Shown: in pieces, positions 11,032 through 21,304 of the stretch
How positions within the stretch are numbered: position 1 is the stretch's first letter
How the letters are laid out: every line of letters starts with the position of its first letter
DNA from: Calliopsis andreniformis
Lineage: Eukaryota > Arthropoda > Insecta > Hymenoptera > Andrenidae
Direction: 5' to 3'
DNA length: 64,000 bases
Assembly (NCBI RefSeq): GCF_051401765.1
Contig: NC_135068.1
Location: 1-64,000 of the forward strand
Translations under genes and position numbers: made by a program
Notes under the pieces: model-generated
What the model was told of the DNA's origin: nothing
The model's database searches: none
Seen by the model: the letters and a program-made list of their open reading frames with translations, nothing else

Positions 11032-11468
11032 TGTAGGATGTGAGCACTGACGCGAGTGCGAGTGTGTGTGTTTGAGAGTGTGCGTGTGTGTGTGTGCGCG
11101 CTAGAGTATGTGTTGTTTGTGTATACGCCGCGACATCATCATCGACGCGTAACGACTGGTTACGCACCTAATTCGAAAAGGATACCGAGAATAGGCGAGA
11201 ATATGTGAGAAGATGCGAGAACGTTCGATTGGCGGAAAACAAAAGGCCGCACCCGCGGCGCGCGGGGTCAGAGCTACGCGAGTCAATGAACGAGTACGAA
11301 AACGATACGGTAGATCGATCACGACGACAACGACTTTGAAGTTCACGGGACGGTTTCGGCTTAACGGCGGCGCTTGAACGGATTTTTGCCGATCGCATAC
11401 GCATATTAATCCTACTTTTCTGTCGCGTGCTTGCCCAATAAATAGATACAAACAATTCTATTCCTACA
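11032..11468 (+). repeat. 3' LTR of the Gypsy element
   Basis: It is 437 bp from TGTAGG to CCTACA, with the AATAAA signal at 11437-11442. It carries TG where the 5' LTR has CG at 11157, 11206, 11230 and 11287, and CG at 11371 where the 5' LTR has TG. It is followed by the right target duplication TTTC (11469-11472). Confidence 0.95.
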
Positions 11469-11523
11469 TTTCTGCTTTTTGTTCAAATGATACTTTACCC
11501 TTTAAAAATTCGCTACTTCTCAT
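11469..11523 (-). pseudogene. argB: Wolbachia-type acetylglutamate kinase remnant, start of gene
   Basis: The ATG at 11523-11521 begins MRSSEFLKGKVSFEQKAEIL, which continues across the Gypsy insertion into the part at 6083-6261. It lies immediately downstream of engB on the same strand, as in a bacterial operon. The beginning overlaps the likely original end of engB near 11528. The insertion falls about 17 codons into the gene. Confidence 0.7.
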
Positions 11524-11557
11524 TTTTTTATCTTGTAAACTTGAAAAACTTATCTCT

Positions 11558-12130
11558 TTACTTGATTATTTTATGCTTAACACGGATGCTTATTTGATGA
11601 ATTGACACATTCACATTATTAATCCATTTTTGAGTATCTTCTAGAATGGCATCTAGGCCTTCTTGACTCACCCTATCTATTTTTGTTAGCACAACGTTAA
11701 AGTTAATATTATTATACATTAACCGATAAATGAAGTCTTTGTCTATTCCTTTTAATTCTACCTTGCTATCTATCAACACAAACACACTTCTTAAATTTTT
11801 TCTTTGAATTAGATAATACTCAATTAAGTTTAAATATTGTATAATTTCCTCCTTACCTGTATGAGAGTAACCATACCCTGGTAGGTCTACAAGTCTGAAC
11901 ATATCCTTGTACATAGAATAAAAATTTATTTGTCTAGTGCATCCAGATTTAGCGGAAACTCTGGCAGCTTTTTTGCTGTTTATCAGTAAGTTGATCAGAC
12001 TGGATTTTCCTACATTTGTTCTACCAGCAAATGCAATCTTTGAAGCCGACTCATCAGGTAATGATTTTATGTCCGAAGCTCCAAATATGAAATTGCAGCT
12101 TGATATTATCTGTCTTGCCATTATACTCAA
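11558..12130 (-). pseudogene. engB: Ribosome-biogenesis GTPase EngB (YihA/YsxC), C-terminus cut short
   Basis: A 190-codon frame with the EngB GTPase motifs: G1 GRTNVGKSS near residue 36, G3 DLPGYGYS near 82, and G4 TKID near 149. EngB helps assemble the bacterial 50S subunit and has no role in an insect nucleus. The frame ends at IIK followed by TAA. The same frame would continue RDKFFKFTR to a second stop at 11528-11530, which fits the usual EngB length of about 195-200 better, so the stop is probably a Gln codon turned TAA. G1 and G4 differ mildly from the usual GRSNVGKSS and TKxDK. It is otherwise open, the least damaged large gene of the bacterial block. Confidence 0.85.
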
Positions 12131-12227
12131 GTAGGAGGTAGTAGATATATTATAGTGTTATTGCTTGATATAAGAAATTTTTTATTTCAGTACATATTAC
12201 TTAGTTAAAATACTAGATCTGTACTAT

Positions 12228-13307
12228 ATGAATATAGCGAATAATTTACAAGACTTAAAAAAAAAATTCAGTGATATAGAAAGGAACTTGAAAAACCCTA
12301 CCAATTTAAGTCAAAAAGAATTTATTACCCTTTCAAAGGAATACTCTGAGCTCAGGCCAATAATCAAAATAATTGATGAATATAACACGCTGAAAGGGGA
12401 AATCTTAGACTTAGAGGAAATAATGAAAGATGAAAACAGCGAAGGTCATATACAAGAGTTAGCAAAAGAAGAATTTTTCGAAAAGCACAAGGTATTATTA
12501 CCAAATGTAAAAGCAAAACTAAAGTTAGCATTATTGCCTAAAGATGAAGATGACTCAAGAAATGCAATATTGGAAATCAGAGCAGGTACAAGAGGAGAAG
12601 GAGCAGCATTATTTGCAGCAATGTTATTTCGTATGTATCCAAAATATGCAGAAAGAAGAAATTGGAAGTTCGAGCCAATAAGCATTTCTAATACAGGTTT
12701 AGGTGGCTATAAGGAAGCTTCTGCACTCATTAATGGAACAGAAGTTTTTGCAAGGTTGAAATTTGAATCAGGAGCACACAGAGTACAGAGAGTGCCAGAA
12801 ACTGAATCCTCAGCAAGGTTAGATACTTCTGCCGCTACTGTTGCGATATTACCTGAAGTAGAAGAAGTTGAGTTTAAAATAGAAGAAAAAGACTTACGAA
12901 TAGATGTTTATAGATCCAGGGGTCCTGGAGGGCAATCAGTGAATACAACTGACAGCGCAGTAAGGGTCACCCACTTGCCAACAGGGATAATTGTAATACA
13001 GTAAAATGAAAAACCGCAGCATAAAAATGAAGCTAAATCGCTTAAAGTATTGAGGGGAAGGCTATACGAAATTGAAAGACAAGAAAAAGAAATGGAAAGG
13101 TCAACATTGAGAAAAAGTCAGATTGGCTCTGGTGATCGTTCCGAGAGCATAAGAACATATTATTTTCCACACTCCAGAATAACAGATCACAGAATTAATC
13201 TAACTTCACATCGGCTAGAGCAGATTATAAAAGAATGTGAACTAGGTGAATTTATTGAGGCATTAATTTCAGGTAATGAGGCAGAAAGATTGGCCGGGGA
13301 AAGTTAA
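12228..13307 (+). pseudogene. prfA: Peptide chain release factor 1, one premature stop
   Basis: The frame would encode 359 residues, the normal length of bacterial RF1, which ends translation at UAA and UAG. An N-terminal coiled region is followed by the stop-codon recognition segment [14 protein letters not shown] near 190-203; the usual form is close to RVPxTExxGRxHTS, so GRxH has become ARLD. The catalytic GGQ tripeptide is in [17 protein letters not shown] near 230-240. A TAA at 13002-13004 interrupts [11 protein letters not shown] in a position that is Gln-rich in this family, and the same frame continues to a normal end. It is divergent from engB, 97 bp away. The changes in functional residues plus the stop indicate relaxed selection. 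Confidence 0.92.
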
Positions 13308-13335
13308 TCGCTCACATCTGTAAAAAGATCAATAG

Positions 13336-14468
13336 TTATACCGGATCTTTTAAAAACAATAAACAGGCAGTAAAAACAAGTTTTAGTACTATCGCGGATA
13401 GAACAAGCACAAGGACACTAATTGCTTGACCATTGTAAACGAAGCTTTTTAAGCCGGTAAAAATAGCCATGATAAATGCTCTAATGAACGAGACTGTAGA
13501 AGAAGCTGTGCCTTTAATTTCAGGGAAAACATTTATTGATGCATTAAAAATCACTGGCTGGCAAATTGCACAACCGATAGAAAAAATAATCATAGGCAGT
13601 GTTACTGAATAGAAAGAGTGGGGTACAATTATACTGAATATTACAAGCAATAGAGACCCAATAGCACCCACGCTCGGACCAGAAATTACACACTTTATTG
13701 TTCGAAGTTTCTGCAAGGTTTTGCCATCAAATAGACTGATGAGTGAGAAGCACCAAAATATTGCACCCTGATGTAGTGCATAAGTAGTCCTAGATAAACC
13801 AAAAGTCTTCATATACAGAAAAGGTGCACAAATGATGAATGACATACAAGCAGCAGAAAAGAGGCTTGACATCAAAGACAACGTAACAAACTTCGGAGTA
13901 GATAGTAGTTTTCTGTAGTCATTCATTATTGTTTTCAAACTGAAAGCATCGCGATCCCTTTTTGTTTCTGGTAACAGAAAAAGCAGCAAAACCCAAGAGA
14001 TTAATCAAATTACCACAACACTTACATAACTGCCACACTATCCTACAATTTCATTGAAGAAACTGCCTAACACAGGCGCAATTACCATGACAGCTGTAAG
14101 AACAGAATATAGCTGCCTGCAGCGATTGCAAACACAACTACAAATGTGCTGACACCAATGCCCTGAACAAAGCGAGATATTAAAAGCCAAAAAATCGACG
14201 GTGCAAAAACGCAACCAACAGCGCCGATTAATAACAAAGTGTTACCTATGATCATAATCCCTCTTCTGCCATAGCATTCAGACAACGGACCAAAAAACAA
14301 CCCTCCTATGCAAAAGCCTAGGAAATTATAAGCAATAGTTAACTGAATTGTGCCTTCTGATACGTTAAAATAGCGCACCATATAAGGAAAACTAGGTACG
14401 GAAATGTCAATTTTAATGAACTTAGCAATTAGAGACAGGATTAATAAAAAGGGTAGTAACATTTGCAA
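13336..14468 (-). pseudogene. Bcr/CflA-type MFS drug-resistance transporter, frameshifted
   Basis: The minus-strand protein begins MQMLLPFLLILSLIAKF and has the paired-helix pattern of a 12-helix major facilitator. The loop 2-3 signature is seen as GPLSECYGRRG (family form GxxxDRxGRR). The N-terminal half is open from 14468 to 14082 and the C-terminal half from 13989 to 13336 (after LLLFLLPETKRDRD). Between them the frame shifts after AIAAGSY, apparently with loss of a short segment. The recovered frame, VLTAVMVIAPVLGSFLNEIV, then meets TAG and TGA, the first likely at a former Trp. In bacteria such pumps export toxic compounds or metabolites. Here it is a pseudogene, convergent with prfA. 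Confidence 0.85.
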
Positions 14469-14478
14469 TTTTTAATTA

Positions 14479-14622
14479 ATGAATGAAAATATCACATTTA
14501 AAGCGTTAAAGGAAGAACATACTTTACTGTTATTAAAATGGTTAGAAATACCTCATGTGAAGTTATGGTGGGTAAATTGGACACTAGGGTTAATTAAAGA
14601 AAAATATGACAACTATGTTAAA
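14479..14622 (+). pseudogene. GNAT acetyltransferase fragment, N-terminal part only
   Basis: MNENITFKALKEEHTLLLLK continues WLEIPHVKLWW, resembling the start of GNAT acetyltransferases of the aminoglycoside 6'-N-acetyltransferase type (LLxxWLxxPHVxxWW). After about KEKYDNYVK the similarity ends and the remaining frame to 14754 looks random. The acetyl-CoA binding motif is absent. It begins only 10 bp from the divergent MFS gene. The substrate cannot be inferred. Confidence 0.55.
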
Positions 14623-14929
14623 GCCCTTACTCTCTGTCCTAACTTTACTTATTTCCTCTTAATTTTTCAACAGTCCGTCTACATTACCAAAAGCAGTTTA
14701 ATTTTTCATCATTATTCAAAAATATGCAAGAAGCTTTATAGAAACTTAACATAATTTTATCACAAAAATGTCATCCTTAAGTCCAATGTAAAAATGAATT
14801 TTGGCACTAAGTAAATCTTTTTTAATTAACTATGAGCTGGATAAATTGGAAAATAAATTTTGATTACTTTTATAATACCTTAAGATCGAATATCACTTTA
14901 TCAGTCAAAATTATCACAATAGGCTAGTA
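14623..14929. other. AT-rich bacterial-type spacer
   Basis: Sequence between the GNAT fragment and the permease. It contains several broken short frames (one starts MSWINWKINFDYFYN near 14833 on the plus strand) that could be a decayed gene start, but I cannot assign them. No terminator hairpin was evident. Confidence 0.35.
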
Positions 14930-15727
14930 TATTCCTTACTTTTTTCCTAAAAATATTACCTATTTATATTACAATATTTATTGGTTATTTAGAAGGAAAA
15001 TGTTTTAAAATTGACAGAAACGCTATATCTCAAGTACTCTTGTATATAGCTAATCCAATAGTGATCTTATATGGAGTTTCTCATACAGAAGTTAATTTAA
15101 AAGTAATTTCTCTGCCGATTTTTGGATATGGTCTATAGGTAGCACTGTGTCCTTATCATTATCTTTCTTCTTCTTTATTTAAGGATAATACGAGAAACAT
15201 ATTAACGTTTAGCTGGGGCAGCACAAGTATGGGTTATTTTGTCCTGCCGATTGCCATGGCTTTGTATGATGAAGATTCAAAATCTGTATATGTTGTTTGT
15301 TATATAGCAATGGCGTTGTTTGAAAATAGCTTAGGATTTTACATATCTGAAAACAGTATTTATACCGCAAAAGAATGCATATTAAAGTTGTTCGAACTTC
15401 CTTCGCTTTATGCGATGGTTCTGGGCTTCTTTTTAAGTATATATGATATACAAGTACCTACTTTTTTAACAGATGTTATGATGAATATTAGAAGTACATT
15501 TGTCACATTAGGGACGATGCTACTTGGTGTAAGCATTGCAAATATTACAAGCTTTAAAGTAGATTGGAAGCTTGCTTTGATCATTATAAAGCAAAGTACG
15601 TATTTTGGCTACTGTTTGTTTTAGGAATTGTTCTTCTAGACAAACATGTAATAGGTGTATACGACGAGAGCATATATAAAGCACTGATGTTGCTGGCTAT
15701 TATTCCATTTTCTGGGTCCAGTATAAT
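14930..15727 (+). pseudogene. AEC-type (auxin-efflux-carrier-like) permease, main part
   Basis: Translating from about 14940 gives FFLKILPIYITIFIGYLEGK, then GYFVLPIAMALYDEDSKSVY, a long hydrophobic stretch, and GIVLLDKHVIGVYDESIYKA. This is the 8-10 helix pattern of the AEC transporter family (malonate and other organic-acid permeases in bacteria). The ATG is not obvious, there is a stop near 15137 and frame changes near 15170 and 15620. The gene is cut at 15727 by a solo LTR. The last 36 codons lie at 17081-17191. The substrate is unknown. Confidence 0.75.
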
Positions 15728-17075
15728 TGTTTAAAAAATATTAATATAATGAACTGTATCTCGTTCGCGAAAACCGTTGTATGTTGATCTACGTGACCAA
15801 CCGAAGGTCGTCTTCTATTACAGTTGAATTCGAACAGGTGAACGACCTGTGTCAGCTGTTTGAATTTCAAGCCCGACGTCGAGTGGGAACGTCGAGCCTG
15901 AAAGTTGTCGAATATTGGAAAAAGATAAAGTATGATAAGCGAGTGCCGCGTAGCGGCCAATTAGCGTATTCCGCGCATTCGCGGAGACACGCGCAAGTCT
16001 CGCAGTCAGTCCTGTTCCAGTCTTTGACAGGAAACATTTCGATCAGCAGAAGTCTAGCCATTTGGACATTACTTCGAATAGAGCTTCTTGGTTTCTCCAA
16101 CGAGTTCAAAGTGCTCGAAGAGCAGAGTCCTCACTGATCGAAGGACTTTCTCTTGTGGCTTAATCTATTCGTCTGTTTGGTTAACACGTGTTACACGTGT
16201 GACAGACGAATCAGCTTGCAAAAAAGAGATTGCTGTAGCGATTGAATGCCTTCTTGGAATCGGTGATTTTCACGATTCTTTGAGTTTGCTTATCGCCGGA
16301 AGAGCATCGACCCCACTGCTCAGGAGCATTGGTTGACGGGTACATCCAGATAGAGTAAACGTAAGTGCTTATCACCTCTGCGTTACTCGCGCTTTACTAC
16401 CCGTTTAGAAGCAACCCCCGTGTGACGAATAGATGCACACGGAGCGGCGAACGGCGTCGTATTGCCTCTGGCCGTCACCAGCCTCGGAGCCTAGCACCAG
16501 CTAGGAATAGTGCATCTCACAGCTCGGGAATCTCTGCTCCCGCAGGGATTCACCCGACGCAAACCTTTTTATAAAGTGCATAAGACGTAGAGAAGAGGTT
16601 CCTCCACTCTGCGCATTCGTCGGTCGACGATCCTTTTAATTGTAAAGGAAAGTCGATCATACAGTCCACTGCATTACCTTCGCGTTACAGGTAAGGTATT
16701 GCTGTCCCTTCGATATAGGCTTATTGTCACAGCCAGGAGTCGGGAATATTCGGCACAGCTTGACTTACACTCTCGCTTACCGTCGCGGTTCCGCCGCTAT
16801 TTTCTTTCCAGATGCCGGCGTCGCTAACCGACGTCGTTCGGACGAGGGCCTCCTCCACCGACAGCCACTACGCAAGCCCGCCACGGACGAGGAGCCCACC
16901 GTCCAGGATACCAGCAGACCCTCGCCACGCTCGTAAAGTATTCAGGAAAGGTGGTATTTAAGTCCTTGTAAGGGCCGGCTCGAATTTAATCGAGTGTGCT
17001 TGTTTCTTTCTCTATACCCTCATTCTCTCCTTGTCCGGACCCCAGTTAGATCACTTCCTTTAAGCGATTCTAACA
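15728..17075. mobile_element. Solo LTR, copy A of a 1.3-1.4 kb family
   Basis: It begins TGTTTAAAAAA and ends GATTCTAACA. It is flanked by ATAAT on both sides (15723-15727 and 17076-17080), a 5-bp target duplication. It matches copy B at 26361-27773 along its whole length; copy B has an extra block of about 65 bp near its left end. There is no coding frame of note and no second LTR, so it is a solo LTR left by recombination. Which LTR superfamily it belongs to cannot be told from the LTR alone. Confidence 0.88.
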
Positions 17076-17080
17076 ATAAT

Positions 17081-17191
17081 ACTTACTAATATTTCGAATT
17101 ATCAACCAGATACAGCTACTCTGTGCTTCTAATTAGTACTGCAGTGGGACTATTTTATGTTTCACTAATAATATCATTATTTTTTACCTAA
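17081..17191 (+). pseudogene. AEC-type permease, C-terminal end after the LTR
   Basis: Joining 15727 to 17081 restores GSSIILTNISNYQPDTATLC, then after a one-base frame change LLISTAVGLFYVSLIISLFF to TAA at 17189-17191. This is the last transmembrane helix of the permease. It shows that the solo LTR entered after the bacterial gene was already in the insect chromosome. Confidence 0.8.
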
Positions 17192-17261
17192 CTTATTCTT
17201 TTTTGGTCAAGCGGTAGATAAAACTTAAATTTAGAATAGCTTCTTGCATAATCGCATAAAA

Positions 17262-17440
17262 AACCTACTCTTTTTTGTCACTCCAGCGCGTGACGCTGGA
17301 ATCTAGTTTCACTTTATGATGATGTCATGAAAGTAACTGGCAGTGGGATCCAGAAAAAAGAATGACGTCATGAAAGTAGCTGACACTGATTCACTCTATA
17401 ATTATGTCATTCCAGTGACAAGAAAGGGGCTTGAATAACA
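17262..17440. repeat. Wolbachia-style intergenic palindromic repeat
   Basis: It contains TCCAGCGCGTGACGCTGGA (17282-17300), a perfect 7-bp hairpin. Degenerate versions follow (CAGTGGGATCCAG, GTCATTCCAGTGAC). Short dyads of the form CCAGYGYGTGACRCTGG followed by 'aatctag' are scattered in Wolbachia intergenic DNA. This supports the bacterial origin of the block independently of the genes. Confidence 0.65.
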
Positions 17441-17464
17441 GGAGGCAACGCAAGAAGTCTACTG

Positions 17465-17772
17465 CTATTCCATGTCAAGAACAACCATAAGTTCATTAGG
17501 GTTCACATAACATAAAGTATTTTTTGCTTGGTCATCAAGCAGATTTAAATCTAAGCTTTTTTCATATAAACCAAATACTTTATTGTCCAACTTTTCCTTT
17601 TCAGAAGAGACATCCTTTAGCAAAAGCTTATTATACTCAATCTCTTTTTTTAAATCGAACAACGTCTATAAGCCACGTTTACCTGTAATTGTGCTAATGC
17701 CAAAATATAATGTAAGAGAAGAAATGAATGAGGCTGCACTTAAACACAGTAACACTTTTGCTTCTTTTTAGG
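17465..17772 (-). pseudogene. FtsB/DivIC-like septum formation protein
   Basis: Minus strand: one hydrophobic helix (VLLCLSAASFISSLTLYFGI) is followed by a Glu/Lys/Leu-rich coiled coil beginning FDLKKEIEYNKLLLKDVSSE, the layout of the short cell-division proteins FtsB/DivIC. These bitopic proteins join FtsL and FtsQ at the bacterial septum. A TAG sits between KRGL and TLFDL, and no start codon is seen upstream of EAKVLL. The C-terminus (NPNELMVVLDME) ends normally at 17465. The assignment rests on architecture and family resemblance. Confidence 0.65.
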
Positions 17773-17830
17773 TATAAGCACTGTACTTTCATATACAAGA
17801 AATATATAACATGGAATGGTGAACAAAAAG

Positions 17831-17959
17831 CTAGGAACCTTGACGCGCTTTACACCTTGGCTTTACCTTGTTTATAATGTAAACCTTACCATCCCTTTTC
17901 ACAACTTTACAATTTTTATCTGTGTTACGATGAGATATTAGCGACTCTTTGACTTTCAT
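17831..17959 (-). CDS. rpmJ: Ribosomal protein bL36, open 42-codon frame
   Basis: ATG at 17959 to TAG at 17831. The frame begins [20 protein letters not shown] and ends [14 protein letters not shown]. It is the short alphaproteobacterial type of L36, with the basic C-terminus KPRxKARQG. The protein is the smallest part of the bacterial 50S subunit. It is the only bacterial gene here with no visible break, but 129 bp is a small target, so this does not show that it is used. The residues ESLI and NTD near the N-terminus (similar proteins have close to GSLK and NRD) hint at drift. Confidence 0.8.
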   Translation of the reverse strand: MKVKESLISHRNTDKNCKVVKRDGKVYIINKVKPRCKARQGS

Positions 17960-18100
17960 ATCTATAAGAATTAAATTACCTTACATTATGGTCACTTACA
18001 GAGAGTTAGTCAATTGATAAATTTCTCACATTTTATTAAAATACTGTATAATTGTTGCTGATACTTCGTCGATTGACTTTTGCGCGACATCAATAATTAG
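17960..18100. other. Bacterial-type spacer between rpmJ and ppsR
   Basis: AT-rich. I see no gene. A promoter for rpmJ would be expected here but I could not pick one out with confidence. Confidence 0.3.
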
Positions 18101-18516
18101 TCAGTTATTTTGCTTAAATAGTTCCTCTGCTCCTCTAATTTCCTTTTCTACTTTCTCAGGGTTAGCATATGTATTATTATCTTCATTGTCAATTAAAGTA
18201 AGTCTATTTTTGCAAAATTCTATTAGCCTACTTACGTCTATTGTTACGCCTATCGTTAGTTTATTTTTTAATTTTGCCAAGTCAATATAAAAGTGTACTA
18301 AACTAACAAAAGGAATATTTGCAACCTTATAGCCTGGATAAGCTAAATACATACTGGCGGGAGATTTTGATGTACCTAAAATTCCAACCAAAATTATAGC
18401 TGCTCTATTAATACCTTGAATACTTTGTCCATCACCCTGATTAATAGTGTAGTTTATTTCCTCAATGCGCAGGAAATATTCGTTATTTATCTCAGTATGC
18501 AAGTCAACCTTTTCGT
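18101..18516 (-). pseudogene. ppsR: PEP synthase / PPDK regulatory protein (DUF299), C-terminal part
   Basis: Minus strand from the insertion site: [20 protein letters not shown], then [28 protein letters not shown] and a normal-looking end at FKQNN. The family is a bifunctional kinase/pyrophosphorylase that switches pyruvate phosphate dikinase or PEP synthase on and off. Its P-loop is normally GVSRTSKTPxS; here Val-Ser-Arg has become Ile-Leu-Gly, so a key loop is altered. The N-terminal part is at 20823-21154, beyond a 2.3-kb insertion. The frame upstream of 18516 runs into inserted DNA. Confidence 0.82.
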
Positions 18517-20822
18517 TGTTACGTTCCGAACAGGAAAATTTTCGGAATTTTGACTTTCGGCCATTACGTCGGCCGGGGTGTGACACGACAATGCTTTGTC
18601 ATTATGGAATTTCCTAGTCTGGCACATTCTGGCCTTTGACGTTCAAAATTCTAAATTATAATTGTTGTGATTGTATTATACGCTCTCCTTGGAATCGTCG
18701 TCGAAATTCGGCGACGCGAGTGTGTGTGAATGTGTGAGAGTTGTGAGGATGTATGTGTGCGTGTGTGTGTTCTTCTGAAGCCTCGAGAAGGAGAGCATGA
18801 ACACCTTAGCCGTAACAACTATCGTTACATTACGATGTTTGGAATTGCGGGTTCTCATGCGCTTGAATGAGTGTGCACCGAGAGTGTGGTCAACACCTTC
18901 CGTTGCAAGTCAAGCATCTTGTTGTCCGTGATGCCTGTTGGAGATAATTGCAAATTGTTCATAGGGTTCCAATGCACCTGGATCTTGCATGAATTGGGAC
19001 GGTTGCGAGTAATTGCGGAAATCTTTGTAATGTGATGGCGTGTCAAGAATTTGGAATGAGAACCTTTCGCGTTTGGTTTTGGAATTCGCACAAAAACTGT
19101 ATACAGCGCGCGACACGACGCGACGCGCGAGCGACGATACCATGCGACGAAAACGCCGAGCGTTTCCCGCGAAAGTGTGAAAAACTTGTGTAAATTATTA
19201 CAACAAGTTTAATAATTATTGACCGTCGTTAATTGTAAGGAGTAATAGAGGATGTTGTTCATGTGTAGCATTGCGCAAAATATTGAGCAACCTGTGAATT
19301 GTGAAGAAAACCGGAAATAGAGCACACGCGATATATCGAAATGCGAGTTGACAAATCGCGCAACGGCTCCCGCACGCTGCCTCACCTGATTCGTCAGGAC
19401 CTCTCACGGATACGGCAGAAGATCACTGCATTGGTGATCCTCGAAGGATCCTGCCTATCCTGATTTCCGTGATCGATCACTCTTCGTCGACAAGTCGCGA
19501 GGTGCGTGAAGGGAGACCGTGGGTTTAATTATATTCTATTTCTTTCTTTCCCTCTATCTTTTTGTTCTTTTCTCAATTATTAATTGTTTCGAGCGTAGAT
19601 TCACGGGAGTGAATGGACTCAATCGCCCACGAAAAAAAATTCGGCAACTCGTTCAGAAAACCATAGTTCGATATAAAATTCAATTCTCCAACCATTCCGC
19701 GTGTGCTCTCTTTTTCTTTACAGTATTATCATCATTCATAGCTACATTGTATCGTACTGCATCTTACAACCGAACTGGCATACTTTAAGGATGTGATTTG
19801 GCTCATTATTGGATTTGTTATCTGGAAAAGGATTGATTACGTTGATTTCTTCAACTGCGTGAGTCTTTTGAATATTGTCTGATTTTGATTTATATATATA
19901 ATTGTCTGGAATTGTTTCATATTCTTTGTGTATTGATTATATATTGATTTCTCATTGTTGTACATGAATTATCGCCTTTTGTTTCGCCACGTGGTTTGAG
20001 GGACATCGATATCGCCAGTCGATATCGTGGATTTACCTTGGTGTCCTTACGGCCACCTTGGCGCGGGATAGTCCACGTGCACAGCACGGTTTAATATCTC
20101 GGTTGCGATCACATATGTGAATATTTTCTTTTCTTTCTTTTATACGATGCGTGCATTTATTAACGTCATATAATTGTGATTAATATCTTATTATATTATA
20201 TAATAATTATTGTAATTATTTTACGGTTGTGTGCTCATTCACCGTGGTGCATTTCAATTCTTTCCTCTTCAATTTTCTTTGTTTATGCATACGATTATCT
20301 GTTGTTAATCTTGTTGTTAATTCAACAACAACTTGTTACAATCTCAGAGACTATAATATATTTATTTTTTTTTCCTTTTGTCTTCATATATACTTTGTGC
20401 TGATTACTTCACCTTTCCAAATGCAGTATTAGCATAAGCCTCCACCTCTCGGGAAAATCGATCACGCATAGCGGGGCCCGTATGGGACTAGATGGTTTCC
20501 TAACCCATTTACCTTTATCCTCCTTGGATATTTCATTAATAGAAGTTTAGATATACTCGCGCATCGTGGCCGAGCTTCCTTTTCACAGCCGCTCTGTTAT
20601 CGCGACCACACTACCATTTCGCACTGTCTCGGCACATTTAATTCACAGACAGAGTAGTGGCTCGGACTAGACGTTAGAACGCATAGAAGTATATTTTTCT
20701 CTATAAAAATACCTCCCATGACTGACCTGTGGGGTGATTGTTTATGTGACGGACGGAGTTACGAATTCTGTTCGTAAGAGAAGCGATACGAGCGAACGGA
20801 GTTACGGACTGCGCCCGTAACA
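18517..20822. mobile_element. LTR-like element, 2306 bp, inserted in ppsR
   Basis: It begins TGTTACGTTCCGAAC and ends CGCCCGTAACA, and is flanked by TCGT on both sides (18513-18516 and 20823-20826). The 7-bp end pair TGTTACG/CGTAACA and the 4-bp duplication fit a Gypsy-type LTR. No internal repeat of the ends and no coding region are present, so it is probably a very long solo LTR or a non-autonomous element. GT-rich runs lie near 18720-18770. It shares short blocks with the element at 3287-6082. It is GC-richer than the bacterial flanks. Confidence 0.78.
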
Positions 20823-21154
20823 TCGTCTTTTGCAATTTCAAGGCAGGACGAAATTTCTCTAATAATATGTGATAATATTGTTGTATAGGAAATTTTCTAC
20901 TTTATACAGTTATCTTTTAGATATTTTCTTAGCTCATCGTCAGTAATAGTGCATGTAACAAAGTTATGCTCATCACTTTTCTTATTAATTTCCTCCAAAA
21001 TTTTGTCAAGCTGCTCTTCTCCTTTCACAAAAGACCAAACGTATTCGATTGTCTCTACAGAACAAAAGTGTTTCAGAGCTGATTTTGCAACTGATATAAC
21101 AGTTTCACCACTTGAATCTGATACTAAGTGTAAATTAAGCTTTTTAAGGGTCAT
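20823..21154 (-). pseudogene. ppsR: PEP synthase / PPDK regulatory protein (DUF299), N-terminal part
   Basis: [20 protein letters not shown] followed by [10 protein letters not shown] is the conserved start of the DUF299 regulator family. The frame runs to NCIK, then TAG, and continues in the same frame as KISYTTILSHIIREIS to AKD at the insertion point. Joined to 18516 this gives a near-complete gene of about 250 codons with one in-frame stop. Confidence 0.85.
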
Positions 21155-21304
21155 GTTTTATATAATGTTATACTAAAAATAATAGCAAGCAATCGGCTAC
21201 TAAAATTGTGCTAATTTGTTAATCTATGTCAATGCAGAAGAACTATCCTGTTGATAAAACTCAAATTAATTGGTAAATTCTTAACACAATTATTCTCAAA
21301 GTGA
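21155..21304. other. Intergenic bacterial-type DNA between divergent ppsR and ccmC
   Basis: An AT-rich 150-bp spacer from which the two pseudogenes are transcribed divergently. No operator or hairpin stood out. Confidence 0.35.

Larger units (their letters stand above)
6262..11468 (+). mobile_element. Complete Ty3/Gypsy LTR retrotransposon, 5207 bp
   Basis: Two 437-bp LTRs bracket one long gag-pol frame, with a primer-binding site and a 4-bp target duplication TTTC. Domain order is Gag, protease, reverse transcriptase, RNase H, integrase, the Ty3/Gypsy order. No envelope frame follows. The LTRs differ at only five sites (about 1.1%), so the insertion is fairly recent. It sits inside the Wolbachia-derived argB remnant and is more GC-rich than its surroundings. 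One in-frame stop in the integrase region probably makes this copy non-autonomous. I see no clear polypurine tract before the 3' LTR. Confidence 0.95.
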
